Shown in pieces: positions 37,621-46,151 of a stretch of 64,000 bases of DNA (positions within the stretch are counted from its first letter, which is position 1; each line of letters begins with the position of its first letter). Where the stretch lies: the NCBI RefSeq assembly GCF_003207895.1, contig NZ_NKUB01000002.1, positions 310,001 through 374,000 on the forward strand, read 5' to 3'. Made by a program: the position numbers and the translations under genes. Origin of the DNA: Komagataeibacter swingsii. GTDB taxonomy: Bacteria; Pseudomonadota; Alphaproteobacteria; Acetobacterales; Acetobacteraceae. The notes under the pieces are model-generated. The model was given only the letters and a program-made list of their open reading frames with translations, was not told where the DNA came from and searched no databases.

Positions 37621-38319
37621 TCAATGCCGCGACGTGTTTCCGGGGTCATCCAGGTGACTGTCACCCGCTATGGTCGTATCGCCACCCGCCTGCATGCCCG
37701 CGCCGCCAGCATTACCCCCTGTACCGTCCTTCCTGCCCTCTTCCTTTCCCCGGTTTCCTGATGCCTGCGCACGGGCCGGCCCCTGCATCGGGAGGGCAAG
37801 GTCGGCAGGAATGGGTTCAAGGTCAAGCGCCCTGCGGATGAAATCGCGCAGGGAGACAACCAGGTCATGCGTATGCACGCGTTGCCCTGTCACAAGTTCG
37901 CGGGCGGCATGGTCCGCCAGGCGGACGTGCTCCTCCGTTCCCAGCAAAATGATATCCGACAAGGCGGCTTCCACGGCGTCACGGATACGCCGGGCACGGT
38001 CGGACCCGGCCGCATTGACCGTATCCGTTCCTTCATCCGCGCGGGCGGGGGTCAGCGCGTCCGCATCCCCCATAACCCGCAGTTCCCGCCGATGCCGCGG
38101 GTCCACGGCCAGATCGCCGGTAAAGGACCCGCCCAGCGTGCGATAGGCCGCGATCAGGGTGCGCAGGCGTTCGTTGATCTGGCGGTTCATACGCTCGCGC
38201 CGCTGCTGGACCGCAACCATGACAAGCAGCCGGATACCCACGCCCATCAACGTAATCAGGGACAGCCCGATCGCCGTGGCCAGAAGGCTGTGCCATGAAC
38301 TGAAATCAAGATTATGCAC
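37621..38319 (-). CDS. Membrane-anchored protein of unknown function
   Basis: A 232-residue protein not assigned to a known family. The start is set at GTG 38319 because a strong AAGGAG lies 6 bases upstream; the frame is open further but without a site. One N-terminal hydrophobic helix (about 10-34) is followed by a basic QQRRERMNRQINERLR. A soluble, largely helical domain (about 50-180) contains AVEAALSDIILLGTEEHVRLADHAARELV. The C-terminus is low-complexity, rich in Gly, Ala and charged residues. It is convergent with nhaA and lies downstream of the cyd terminator. Confidence 0.7.
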   Translation of the reverse strand: MHNLDFSSWHSLLATAIGLSLITLMGVGIRLLVMVAVQQRRERMNRQINERLRTLIAAYRTLGGSFTGDLAVDPRHRRELRVMGDADALTPARADEGTDTVNAAGSDRARRIRDAVEAALSDIILLGTEEHVRLADHAARELVTGQRVHTHDLVVSLRDFIRRALDLEPIPADLALPMQGPARAQASGNRGKEEGRKDGTGGNAGGAGMQAGGDTTIAGDSHLDDPGNTSRH

Positions 38320-38438
38320 GGCTGGCTCCTTATGCATGTGCTGCATGGGCATAGCATGGCCGGTCATCATAACGGATAATGCCGGCGATCTGGCATGATG
38401 TATCCACCGCCAGCGGGCACAACCCGTACAAAACAAAA

Positions 38439-38468
38439 CACGCCACCCGTGGATGCCCGGGTGGCGTG
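38439..38468 (-). terminator. Terminator of the cyd operon
   Basis: A perfect 10-bp stem, CACGCCACCC (38439-38448) with GGGTGGCGTG (38459-38468), has a 10-base loop. On the minus strand it is followed by TTTTGTTTTG. It lies about 75 bases after the last small cyd-linked ORF. Confidence 0.85.
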
Positions 38469-38543
38469 CTTCGCATCATCGGCAGGGTGATGCCGTGACA
38501 TAGCGGCGGGCGTGAGATGAAGCAAGACCCACCGCCATTCCTG

Positions 38544-38642
38544 TCATGGGAACCAGCGCCGTCCGCAGCGGTAGGCAATCAGGTAAAGCCCCATGTAAAT
38601 CATCGGGATGAAGAAAATGATCCGTTCAAGATCTCCCATCAT
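38544..38642 (-). CDS. Small cyd-linked membrane peptide, 32 codons
   Basis: This very short frame starts MMGDLERIIFFIPMIYM and ends CGRRWFP. It has one hydrophobic helix (about 8-24) and a basic C-terminus. A good GGGGAG ribosome-binding site lies 8 bases upstream, inside the end of cydX, and the start is only 2 bases after the cydX stop. It lies between cydX and the operon terminator, so it is transcribed with the oxidase. It does not resemble CydX, and I do not recognise its family. It could be an additional small subunit or assembly factor. Confidence 0.6.
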   Translation of the reverse strand: MMGDLERIIFFIPMIYMGLYLIAYRCGRRWFP

Positions 38643-38644
38643 GG

Positions 38645-38839
38645 TCAGATCTCCCCATCGGGTGAAAGGCTGGACTGGGCATCAAGCATGATCGCGCCAG
38701 CCCCGGAAATCAGGATGATCATGACCGTGCCGATCACCCATGCGAAATACCACGGCCCCTGATCCCCCACGAATACGGCGAACAGCAGGGACACGACCAG
38801 GACAACGGCCAGACCGGCCAGGCGCAGAATCTTTGTCAT
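38645..38839 (-). CDS. cydX: Cytochrome bd small subunit CydX, long form
   Basis: A 64-residue peptide immediately after cydB. PWYFAWVIGTVMIILIS matches the hallmark WYFAW-GT start of E. coli CydX, which stabilises the haem b595/d pocket of cytochrome bd. Here the motif begins near residue 30, preceded by an additional hydrophobic helix (LRLAGLAVVLVVSLLFAVFV). This N-terminal helix is absent from the ~37-residue E. coli protein. The ATG is chosen after GAGG; a GTG one codon upstream is possible. It lies 13 bases downstream of cydB. Confidence 0.82.
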   Translation of the reverse strand: MTKILRLAGLAVVLVVSLLFAVFVGDQGPWYFAWVIGTVMIILISGAGAIMLDAQSSLSPDGEI

Positions 38840-38852
38840 CACGACCTCGCAA

Positions 38853-39992
38853 TCAGTAACTATGGGTGTCGTTCACGACATCGGCGGTATGGACCTTGCC
38901 GCGCATGACGTAATAACACCACGACGTATAGGACAGGATGATCGGCACGAAGATCCCCGCCACCACCAGCATGCAGCCAAGGCCATATTCACTGGCGGTG
39001 CTGTTCCATACCGTCAGGCTCTGGTCCGGCGCGGTGGAGGACGGCATCAGGAACGGGAACATGGCGCAGCCAACCGTGGTGATGGTGCCAGCCCATGCCC
39101 CCAGCCCCAGCCACCATCCCGCAACCGCGCGGCCAGCCGCCAGCATGGCCACACCCGCCAGCATGCAGCCCACCCCCGCAAGCGGCAGCAGCCACAGGGC
39201 GGGATGGGCGTGGAAGTTATGCATCCAGCCCCCGGCGACCATCGCCACCGACTGCCCATGCAGCGGGTTGGCGGGCATGGCGGGATTGACGGGCGCGGTC
39301 ATGACAAAACCGGGCATGAACCGCACCCATATGCCGCCGATTACGAACAGGGTGGCCGCAACCAGGCCGCCGCCCATGGCATAACGCCGGGCGCGCGACC
39401 AGATCGGGTCATCCGCCCGCAGCATGAGCATCGCCCCGCCCTGATAGACACTCAGCCCCACGGACATCAATCCACACAGGATGGCAAACGGGTTGAGCAG
39501 GTAGGACAGGAAGGATTCATCCTGATAATACTGCCCCGTCCAGCCAAAGTGGTAGCCCACCCCTTCCAGCACGTTGCCGAACGCGGCCCCGTAGATGAAC
39601 ATCGGCACGAAGCCCGACACCAGGAACACCCAGTCCCAGCCAGCCCGCCACAGCGTGCTGTCCGCCTTGGAGCGGTATTCAAACGCCACCGGCCGCAGGA
39701 TCATGCTGAACAGCAGCGTGATCATGACCACATAGAAGGCCGAGAACGACGTGCCGTACAGCGTGGGGAAGGCCGCAAAGATCGCGCCGCCCCCAAGGAT
39801 GAACCAGACCTGGTTGCCATCCCAGTGGGGGCCGATGATGTTCAGCGCGGTGCGCCGTTCCCCATCATTGCGCCCGACAAAGCGCAGCAGCGTGCCCACC
39901 CCCATATCCATGCCGACCATGGTGCCCAGGCCGATGAACAGCACACCCAGTACGGCGGCCCAGACTATTTTCAGTATCGCGTAAAGTTCCAT
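38853..39992 (-). CDS. cydB: Cytochrome bd quinol oxidase subunit II
   Basis: A 379-residue membrane subunit, the same length as E. coli CydB. DMGVGTLLRFVGRNDGERR (about 29-47), IGPHWDGNQVWFILGGGA (about 53-70) and MFPFLMPSS near the C-terminus are family signatures. With CydA it reduces O2 to water using quinol. AGGAAAC precedes the ATG. It lies 14 bases after cydA and is followed by cydX. Confidence 0.95.
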   Translation of the reverse strand: MELYAILKIVWAAVLGVLFIGLGTMVGMDMGVGTLLRFVGRNDGERRTALNIIGPHWDGNQVWFILGGGAIFAAFPTLYGTSFSAFYVVMITLLFSMILRPVAFEYRSKADSTLWRAGWDWVFLVSGFVPMFIYGAAFGNVLEGVGYHFGWTGQYYQDESFLSYLLNPFAILCGLMSVGLSVYQGGAMLMLRADDPIWSRARRYAMGGGLVAATLFVIGGIWVRFMPGFVMTAPVNPAMPANPLHGQSVAMVAGGWMHNFHAHPALWLLPLAGVGCMLAGVAMLAAGRAVAGWWLGLGAWAGTITTVGCAMFPFLMPSSTAPDQSLTVWNSTASEYGLGCMLVVAGIFVPIILSYTSWCYYVMRGKVHTADVVNDTHSY

Positions 39993-40006
39993 TTCACCGT
40001 TTCCTG

Positions 40007-41617
40007 TCAGGACGCCATGGGACGCATGTCAAAGGCGGAGGCCCTGGGCGTAGCAGGCGCGTGCGGTTCCATGCTGTCATGGTCGGGACCAAGGCGGGCG
40101 AACTTGAACATGAGATACAGTTCAGCCGCGATGAACACGCTGTAGAGCAGCACGAAGCCAACCAGCGAAAACACCATGTAGGACACCCCGTGGCTGGAGG
40201 CCGAAAGGAAGGTGGGCAGCCAGCCAAACACCGTCCAGGGCTGGCGGCCTGCCTCCGCCGTGATCCAGCCGAACTCGGTCGCCAGGATCGGCAGCGGGAT
40301 CGACCACATGCACAGCTTCAGCAGCAGGCGGCTGCGCTCAAGCCGGCGCTTCAGGCTGAGATAGGCCGAAATGGCAAACAGCGCGAAGAACCACAGCGAC
40401 AGGAACACCATAAGCCGGAACGACCAGAACGTGACGAACACGTTGGGCAGGATATCGGGCTGGGTCGCTTTGACCACATCATCAATCCGGTCAGCTGGGA
40501 TGGCCGTGACATCCTGACCGGGGGCATGGCGGGTGGCCAGCAGGCCGTAGCCCATGTCCTGCTCATGCGCGGTGAACTGCGCAAGGTCCGTGCTGCTGTG
40601 GGTCACGCCATAGCGGCGCAGCGCCGCAACCGCGTCGATACCGGAACGGATGCGGGGGCCTGCTTCGTCCTCCAGTTCGTGCATGCCGGTAATGGGCTGG
40701 TCAAACGTGTGGGTGATCAGCGGGGTCAGGACCAGCGGCACGCCGATCTCGTAGTGGTTTTCCTGCCTGGCGTCATCGGGCAGGGCGGCGACGATCCACG
40801 GTTCGAACGGCGGGTTGCTGGTATGCCACAGCCCTTCGATCGCGGCGATCTTGGTCGGCTGCTTTTCATAATCCAGCCGCCCCAGCACATCGCCCAGCGT
40901 GATGACCGCCACGGTGGATATGATGCCGAACAGCGCGGCCATGCGGAACGACCGCGCGGCAAACTGCCGGTGCTGGCCACGCAGCAGGTAAAAGGCGCTG
41001 ATGCCCATGACAAACATGGCGGCCGACACATAGCCCGCCACCGACGTATGCACGAATTTCGCCTGCGCGTCGGGGTTGAAGACCAGGTCGACAAAGCTTT
41101 CGAACTGCATGCGCATGGTCTCGGGATCAAAATGCGCGCCTTCGGGCATGTTCATGCCGGCATTGGCGATCAGGATCCACAGCGCCGACAGGTTGGAGCC
41201 AAGGGCCACCAGATAGGTAATGGCCAAGTGCGCCTGCCGGCTCAACCGGTCCCAGCCAAAGAACATGAGGCCAACGAAGGTGGACTCCATGAAGAAGGCC
41301 ATCAGCCCTTCAATCGCCAGCGGCGTGCCGAACATGTCCCCGAAGAAATGGGAATACATGGACCAGTTGGTGCCGAACTCGAACTCCATGGTAATGCCGG
41401 TCGCCACGCCAATGGCGAAGTTGATGCCGAACAGCTTGCCCCAGAACTGGGCCATGTCCTTGTAGATCTGCCGGCCGGTGACGACGTACACCGTCTCCAT
41501 GGCCGCCAGCATGAATGTCAGGCCGAGTGTCAATGGCACAAACATGAAATGGTACAATGCCGTCAGCGCGAACTGGAAGCGCGACAGGTCGACGACATCG
41601 GGGTTAATGAATTCCAC
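40007..41617 (-). CDS. cydA: Cytochrome bd quinol oxidase subunit I
   Basis: A 536-residue subunit holding haems b558, b595 and d. Axial ligands are visible: the early histidine in LYHFMFVPLTLGLT (His about 23), the histidine in KFVHTSVAGY (about 190) and the methionine in SFRLMVFLSLW (about 403). The quinol-loop residues and GWITAEAGRQPW are present. The long Q-loop and length fit the E. coli bd-I branch, not the short-loop CIO type. It starts with GTG after AGGAGA. The cydDC genes lie immediately upstream. Confidence 0.95.
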   Translation of the reverse strand: MEFINPDVVDLSRFQFALTALYHFMFVPLTLGLTFMLAAMETVYVVTGRQIYKDMAQFWGKLFGINFAIGVATGITMEFEFGTNWSMYSHFFGDMFGTPLAIEGLMAFFMESTFVGLMFFGWDRLSRQAHLAITYLVALGSNLSALWILIANAGMNMPEGAHFDPETMRMQFESFVDLVFNPDAQAKFVHTSVAGYVSAAMFVMGISAFYLLRGQHRQFAARSFRMAALFGIISTVAVITLGDVLGRLDYEKQPTKIAAIEGLWHTSNPPFEPWIVAALPDDARQENHYEIGVPLVLTPLITHTFDQPITGMHELEDEAGPRIRSGIDAVAALRRYGVTHSSTDLAQFTAHEQDMGYGLLATRHAPGQDVTAIPADRIDDVVKATQPDILPNVFVTFWSFRLMVFLSLWFFALFAISAYLSLKRRLERSRLLLKLCMWSIPLPILATEFGWITAEAGRQPWTVFGWLPTFLSASSHGVSYMVFSLVGFVLLYSVFIAAELYLMFKFARLGPDHDSMEPHAPATPRASAFDMRPMAS

Positions 41618-41681
41618 CGTCAGGTCTCCTGATTTCGGTATGGGCGCGAAGGGATTTTCCGGGTTTCAGGTCATCGTCGGG

Positions 41682-43373
41682 TCATGGCGCCCTCCCGGCC
41701 GCATGAAACCGGCCCCCCTCGACACGCACCACCCGGTCCATCCGCGCCGCCACGGCAGGATTATGGGTAATGCACAGGATGGTTGTCCGTGATGGCAGGG
41801 CCTGCAGCAGCGCGGCCATCAGGTCGCGCTCGGTCGCGGCGTCCAGCCCCTCGGTCGGCTCGTCAAGGATGACCCATGACGGCGCACGCAGCACAACCCG
41901 GGCCACGGCCAGCCGCCGCGCCTGCCCGCCGGACAGGCGTACGCCCCCTTCCCCGATCAGGGTGTCCAGACCGGCGGGTTCTTCCTGCACGAAGGCATCA
42001 AGCCGGGCGACCCGCAGGGCCTGCCACATCGCCGCCTCCGTGGCGGTGGGACAGGCGATGGCGAGATTACGGCGGATGCTGCCCTGAAACAGGTGGAAGT
42101 CCTGCGCCACCACGCCGATATGGCGCGCCATGACATCCGCATCGACATCCTTCAGGTCCACGCCGCCAAAACGGGCCGTACCTTCCTGATAGTCGTAGAA
42201 ACGGAACAGCAGGTTGACCAGCGTGCTCTTGCCCGCGCCGGACGGCCCGACCAGCGCCACGCGCTCCCCCTGTCCCACCAGCAGGTCCGCATGCCGCAGC
42301 GCCCAGCGTTCAGCCCCGGGATAACGCAGGCCGATACCCGACAGCGACAGGCCGGACGGATCATTCGGGCACCGGGTTACGGCAGGGGACACCACGCAGG
42401 GCGGGGTATCGCACATGGCGAATACCCGCGCCGCCGCAAGCCGCACCTGTCCCATCAACTGCCATGCGGCGGGCAGCGGACTGACCACGTCAAACGCGGC
42501 CAGCCCCCCCAGCGCCAGCATGGGCAGGCAGGCAGGCGGCAGCGAACCGGCGCGACAGGCATAACCTGCCACCGCCAGGATACCCACTGCACCCAGCATG
42601 GCGATGATCGTCGTGGCGCAGCGCGCGCCCCCTTCAATCAGGGCTACATGCCGACGCGCATGACGGATATCGGCCTGCCGGTCGGCAATACGTTCCTGCA
42701 CGGTTTCAGCCGCGCCGAGGAACAGGAATTCCCCCATGCCCTGCAGCACTTCGGTCAGGTCCGCATGCATGGCGTCCTGCTGGTGGCTGACCCGGTGCGT
42801 GGCACGGCGGGACAGCCCCTCCGCCACGACCGGCAGCACACCCCCGCACACCAGCAGCCCCGCCGCCAGCACCATGCCGGCGGGCCGGGAAAACACCCCC
42901 GTCACCACCACGAACACCACGCAGCAGATTGCCGCGCTGGCGAAGGGAAGCAGCACCTCCAGATAGAACTGCCCCAGCCGGTCCGTATCGGCCACGAAGC
43001 GGAACAGCATGTCCCCGCTGCGCTGTCGCGCCAGCACGGCGGGAGCCTGCGGGACAAGGCGGCTGATGCTCCATGCCCGCACGCGCCCGATCAGGCGCAG
43101 GGTCGCATCATGGGTGACCAGCCGTTCCAGGTAACGGGCCAGGATACGCACGGTGGCGAAAAACCGGACCCCGACGGCGGGCAGGAACAGGTTGAACGCA
43201 TTGCGCGCGGCAATGCCCCCCAGTCCTGCCACGGCGGTCGCGGCCAGCAACCAGCCCGACAGGAACAGCAGGCCGAAACCGGCCAGCGACGCCATGACGG
43301 ACAGCGCAAGCCCCAGCGCCATTTCCCGCCACATGGGCCGCATGAGGACGGCGATGCGACAAAGCGTGTTCAT
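41682..43373 (-). CDS. cydC: Thiol reductant ABC exporter subunit CydC
   Basis: A 563-residue ABC half-transporter with an N-terminal six-helix domain and a C-terminal ATPase. Walker A is GPSGAGKSTL, the signature is LSGGQARRLAVAR and Walker B is WVILDEPTEGLD. In the CydDC heterodimer it exports cysteine or glutathione to the periplasm, which is needed to assemble cytochrome bd and c-type cytochromes. Its ATG overlaps the cydD stop by 4 bases (ATGA), and cydA starts 64 bases downstream. Confidence 0.92.
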   Translation of the reverse strand: MNTLCRIAVLMRPMWREMALGLALSVMASLAGFGLLFLSGWLLAATAVAGLGGIAARNAFNLFLPAVGVRFFATVRILARYLERLVTHDATLRLIGRVRAWSISRLVPQAPAVLARQRSGDMLFRFVADTDRLGQFYLEVLLPFASAAICCVVFVVVTGVFSRPAGMVLAAGLLVCGGVLPVVAEGLSRRATHRVSHQQDAMHADLTEVLQGMGEFLFLGAAETVQERIADRQADIRHARRHVALIEGGARCATTIIAMLGAVGILAVAGYACRAGSLPPACLPMLALGGLAAFDVVSPLPAAWQLMGQVRLAAARVFAMCDTPPCVVSPAVTRCPNDPSGLSLSGIGLRYPGAERWALRHADLLVGQGERVALVGPSGAGKSTLVNLLFRFYDYQEGTARFGGVDLKDVDADVMARHIGVVAQDFHLFQGSIRRNLAIACPTATEAAMWQALRVARLDAFVQEEPAGLDTLIGEGGVRLSGGQARRLAVARVVLRAPSWVILDEPTEGLDAATERDLMAALLQALPSRTTILCITHNPAVAARMDRVVRVEGGRFHAAGRAP

Positions 43374-45049
43374 GCCGCGCACTCCAGCCCGTGCGGGACA
43401 GCGCGTACCTGTCCGTCGCGTATGCGCAGCACCTGTCCGGCCTGCGCGATCATGGCGGGGCGATGGGCAATCACGATGGCGATCCGGCCGGCAGCCGCGC
43501 GCGCAATAGCCGCCGCCACGCGCCGCGCGCCCTGCGGGTCGAGATTGGCTGTCGGTTCATCCAGAACCAGCACCTGCGGGTTGCGCAGCAGCACGCGCGC
43601 CAGCGCTAGACGCTGCACCTGCCCGCCGGACAGGCGCGCGCCACGCTCCCCGATCGGCGTATCAAATCCCTGTGGCAGGGCCTCGATAAAGGACAGGGCA
43701 TCCGCCTGCGCCGTGACACGGCGCAGGGTGTCCATATCGGCTGTTGGCGCCGCCAGGCGCAGGTTTTCGGCCACCGTGCCATGGATCAGGCGCGGCTGCT
43801 GGGGCAGCCAGCCAATCCGATCGCGCCAGTGGGCGGGCATGACGTCCTGCTCATCCGTGGCGATGATGCGCCCGTGTGCCGGTGCCAGCAGCCCCAGCAG
43901 CAGGCGGATCAACGTGGTTTTCCCTGCCCCGCTCGCACCCGTCACGACGGTCAGGACATCGCGCGTGAACGTGCAGCTTGCATCGGACAGGACCGGAATG
44001 CCGTTTCCGTATCCGGCCGTCACGTTTTCACACGTTACGGATACCAGCGACGCCGTGCTGGCATCATGCGTGTCAGGCCGCGCGGACGCGGCTGGCAGGG
44101 CAAACAGCCTGCTGATACCCGTCATGGCCGCACGCGCATTCTGCCGGGCATGATAGCTGGCGGAAAACGCGCGCAGCGGCATGAAATATTCCGGCGCCAG
44201 CAGCAGGACCAGAAAGGCCGACTGGAAATCCGCCTTCCCTTCCAGCAGGCGGGAGCCGAACACGACCGCCACAAGGGCGATGGACAGGCTGGAAAAGAAT
44301 TCCAGCACGGCGGAGGTCAGGAACGCCACCTTCATGACGGACATGGTGGTGCGGCGGTATTCATCCGCCATTCCGGCCATGGCCGTCACGGCGTCACGCG
44401 CACGGCCAAACAGCCGCAACGTGGTCATGCCCTGCAATATATCCAGAAACGCCGATCCCAGCAGCAGGAGCTGCGTCCATTGCCGGTCCATGATCGCCTG
44501 CGCGCGATAGCCCACCAGCGCCATGAAAACGGGAACAAGCGGCCCCGTGCAGGCCAGGATGAGAAAGCTCCAGCCATCAAGATGCAGCACCATGGCCAGC
44601 ACCAGCAGCGGCACCACCACCATCATGGCGGCACGCGGCACATATTGCGCGAAATAGGGTTCCAGCGCCGCGATCCCGTCGCCCAGTGCCGTGACCATCT
44701 GCCCGGTCGCCTGCCCGGCAATGCCGACCGGGCCAACAGCGAACAGGTGCCGCAGCAGTTCAGCACGCAGGGCGGACGTCAGCCGCAGGCTGCCCTCCGT
44801 CGCCACCATGTCCGCAGCCCATTGCAACACGGCGCGTCCGGCCAGCAACGCCAGCAGCAGCCCCACCGCATGCCATTCATCACCAAAGGCATGGCCACGG
44901 AAGGCAAGGTCGGCAACAATGCGCGCCAGCACGGCCAGTTGCAGCACCAGCAGCACCGCTGCACCGCCACCAAGCAGCACGGCCACACCGAGCCACAGAC
45001 CCATGCGCCGCGTAAGCCCCGCAAGGCTCCTGTCGCCGGAATATTCCAT
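43370..45049 (-). CDS. cydD: Thiol reductant ABC exporter subunit CydD
   Basis: About 559 residues, the first gene of the cyd operon. The N-terminal membrane domain (about 20-310) is followed by an ATPase with Walker A GASGAGKTTL, signature LSGGQVQRLALAR and Walker B VLVLDEPTANLD. It pairs with CydC. The ATG at 45049 is preferred, but a GTG at 45061 in the same frame has a GGGG site and is possible. The order cydDCAB differs from E. coli, where cydDC and cydAB are separate loci. Confidence 0.92.
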   Translation of the reverse strand: MEYSGDRSLAGLTRRMGLWLGVAVLLGGGAAVLLVLQLAVLARIVADLAFRGHAFGDEWHAVGLLLALLAGRAVLQWAADMVATEGSLRLTSALRAELLRHLFAVGPVGIAGQATGQMVTALGDGIAALEPYFAQYVPRAAMMVVVPLLVLAMVLHLDGWSFLILACTGPLVPVFMALVGYRAQAIMDRQWTQLLLLGSAFLDILQGMTTLRLFGRARDAVTAMAGMADEYRRTTMSVMKVAFLTSAVLEFFSSLSIALVAVVFGSRLLEGKADFQSAFLVLLLAPEYFMPLRAFSASYHARQNARAAMTGISRLFALPAASARPDTHDASTASLVSVTCENVTAGYGNGIPVLSDASCTFTRDVLTVVTGASGAGKTTLIRLLLGLLAPAHGRIIATDEQDVMPAHWRDRIGWLPQQPRLIHGTVAENLRLAAPTADMDTLRRVTAQADALSFIEALPQGFDTPIGERGARLSGGQVQRLALARVLLRNPQVLVLDEPTANLDPQGARRVAAAIARAAAGRIAIVIAHRPAMIAQAGQVLRIRDGQVRAVPHGLECAA

Positions 45050-45113
45050 GTCCACTTCCACACCATTGCCCCATGCGCGCAGGTAGCGATCGCAGCAGGC
45101 AGCATAAATAGTT

Positions 45114-45154
45114 ACATACTTTATGTATGTATGATTAAATTAATTATGTAATTA
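45114..45154. promoter_or_regulatory. Paired palindromes upstream of cydDCAB
   Basis: ACATAC-TTTAT-GTATGT (45114-45130) and TAATTA-TG-TAATTA (45141-45154) are two perfect inverted repeats. They sit 65-105 bases upstream of the cydD start in a short AT-rich stretch. They are candidate operators for oxygen or redox control. They do not match the FNR consensus TTGAT-N4-ATCAA. Confidence 0.45.
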
Positions 45155-45216
45155 TACGGTGTCAAGAGGTACCTGGCGGGTCCTGTTAGAAACATTCCCA
45201 GCCATTCAAACGAAAA

Positions 45217-45247
45217 AAAACGCACCATGCAGATAATGGCGCGTTTT
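45217..45247 (-). terminator. Rho-independent terminator upstream of cydD
   Basis: AAAACGC pairs with GCGTTTT, extended by CCAT/ATGG around a 7-base loop. Read on the minus strand the hairpin is followed by a run of eight T. It should stop leftward transcription before the cyd promoter. Confidence 0.75.
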
Positions 45248-45420
45248 ATTGGTTTCATATTTTAATTAAGTATAAAGCATGCCAGCCGCCCGATCCGGAC
45301 AGATTGGTCCTATCCAGCGACCACCGGCGTACAATCGGCATGCAGCTCCATCCCCTGCTCCGTGCATGACATGCCGGCGCCGGTGTGGTGATCGTGCATG
45401 AACTGGCGGCCCATAATAAA

Positions 45421-45446
45421 AAAGGCCCGGCAACATGCCGGGCCTT
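45421..45446 (-). terminator. Terminator of His/Gly-rich protein gene
   Basis: An 11-bp stem, AAGGCCCGGCA (45422-45432) with TGCCGGGCCTT (45436-45446), has a 3-base loop and a T-rich tract on the minus strand. It lies about 28 bases after the stop codon of the gene at 45474-45851. Confidence 0.88.
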
Positions 45447-45473
45447 CCATTGTAAATGGGGGGAATGACAGGA

Positions 45474-45851
45474 TCAGTTGGAGCTGTTGTTCTGGTTCCC
45501 GCCGTTACCATTATGGTCACCGCCCCGACCGCCGCCGTGGTCACCCCAGTTTCCATTCTGGTGGTCGCCACCACGGCCGCCACGGTCACCCGGGCCACCG
45601 TTCTGGTCGCCGCCACGGCCTTCACCGCCGTGATCCCCATGTTCGCCACCCGGGCCGCCATTCTGGTCGCCACCCTGCTGATCACCACGTTGGCTGCCAT
45701 GGCCACCATGCCCGCCACCGTGATGGCCATGACCGCCATGACCCCGGTGCTCGCCCTGCTCACCGCCCTGATTCTGGTCAGGGGACTGGGCATGGGCCGC
45801 CAGCGGAAGGGCAGCACCAAGTGCCAGTGCAAAAAGAATGGAACGCTTCAT
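45474..45851 (-). CDS. Secreted Gly/His/Asp/Asn-rich low-complexity protein
   Basis: A 125-residue protein with a clear signal peptide (MKRSILFALALGAALPLAAH, cleavage after AHA at about 21). The mature part is almost entirely Gly, His, Asp, Asn, Gln, Glu and Arg. Repeating units such as GGHGHHGGGHGGHG and GGDQNGGPG are visible. It has no Cys and no recognisable fold. Such sequences often chelate transition metals. Its place directly downstream of a His-rich PadR regulator on the same strand supports a metal-related role, but this is inferred. It has its own terminator. Confidence 0.75.
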   Translation of the reverse strand: MKRSILFALALGAALPLAAHAQSPDQNQGGEQGEHRGHGGHGHHGGGHGGHGSQRGDQQGGDQNGGPGGEHGDHGGEGRGGDQNGGPGDRGGRGGDHQNGNWGDHGGGRGGDHNGNGGNQNNSSN

Positions 45852-45980
45852 AATCTTTTATCCTTTAATTCAACCCTTAATACATTATGCCGCATGGCCA
45901 CGAATGTAAGGGAAAATGATGTAATAAACGGTATCAGAACCACCAGTGTTGGAAATAATGGCTATTCCATGACCGGAATG

Positions 45981-45990
45981 TTACCGGTAA
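45981..45990. promoter_or_regulatory. Palindrome TTACCGGTAA upstream of His/Gly-rich gene
   Basis: A perfect 10-bp palindrome flanked by GGAAT and ATTCC at nearly symmetric distances. It lies about 130 bases upstream of the His/Gly-rich gene, inside a 300-base spacer. It may be an operator; the factor is unknown. Confidence 0.3.
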
Positions 45991-46151
45991 ATATTCCAGA
46001 TATCTTTATGGATATTCCCGGAAATGCCTGACCTGCGCCCAGCCGTTCACAAAGCATACCATTATTTCCTGCAAACGGCAGGGCGGCATTATGGCAGGAT
46101 TATGGAGACCTGCCCCGCCCCGCCGGCATGCCGGTCAGGGAACCGCCTGTT

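Noticed and set aside
40061-41632. Long plus-strand frame opposite cydA
   Set aside because: Antisense shadow of cydA, very rich in His, Gln and Arg, as expected from the complement of a membrane-protein gene.
42093-44153. 686-codon plus-strand frame opposite cydC and cydD
   Set aside because: Antisense to two secure ABC transporter genes; no recognisable domain.
45310-45414. 34-codon minus-strand frame (MGRQFMHDHHTGAGMSCTEQ...) between two terminators
   Set aside because: Its start lies right after a terminator T-tract with no ribosome-binding site other than hairpin sequence; it is probably not transcribed or translated.
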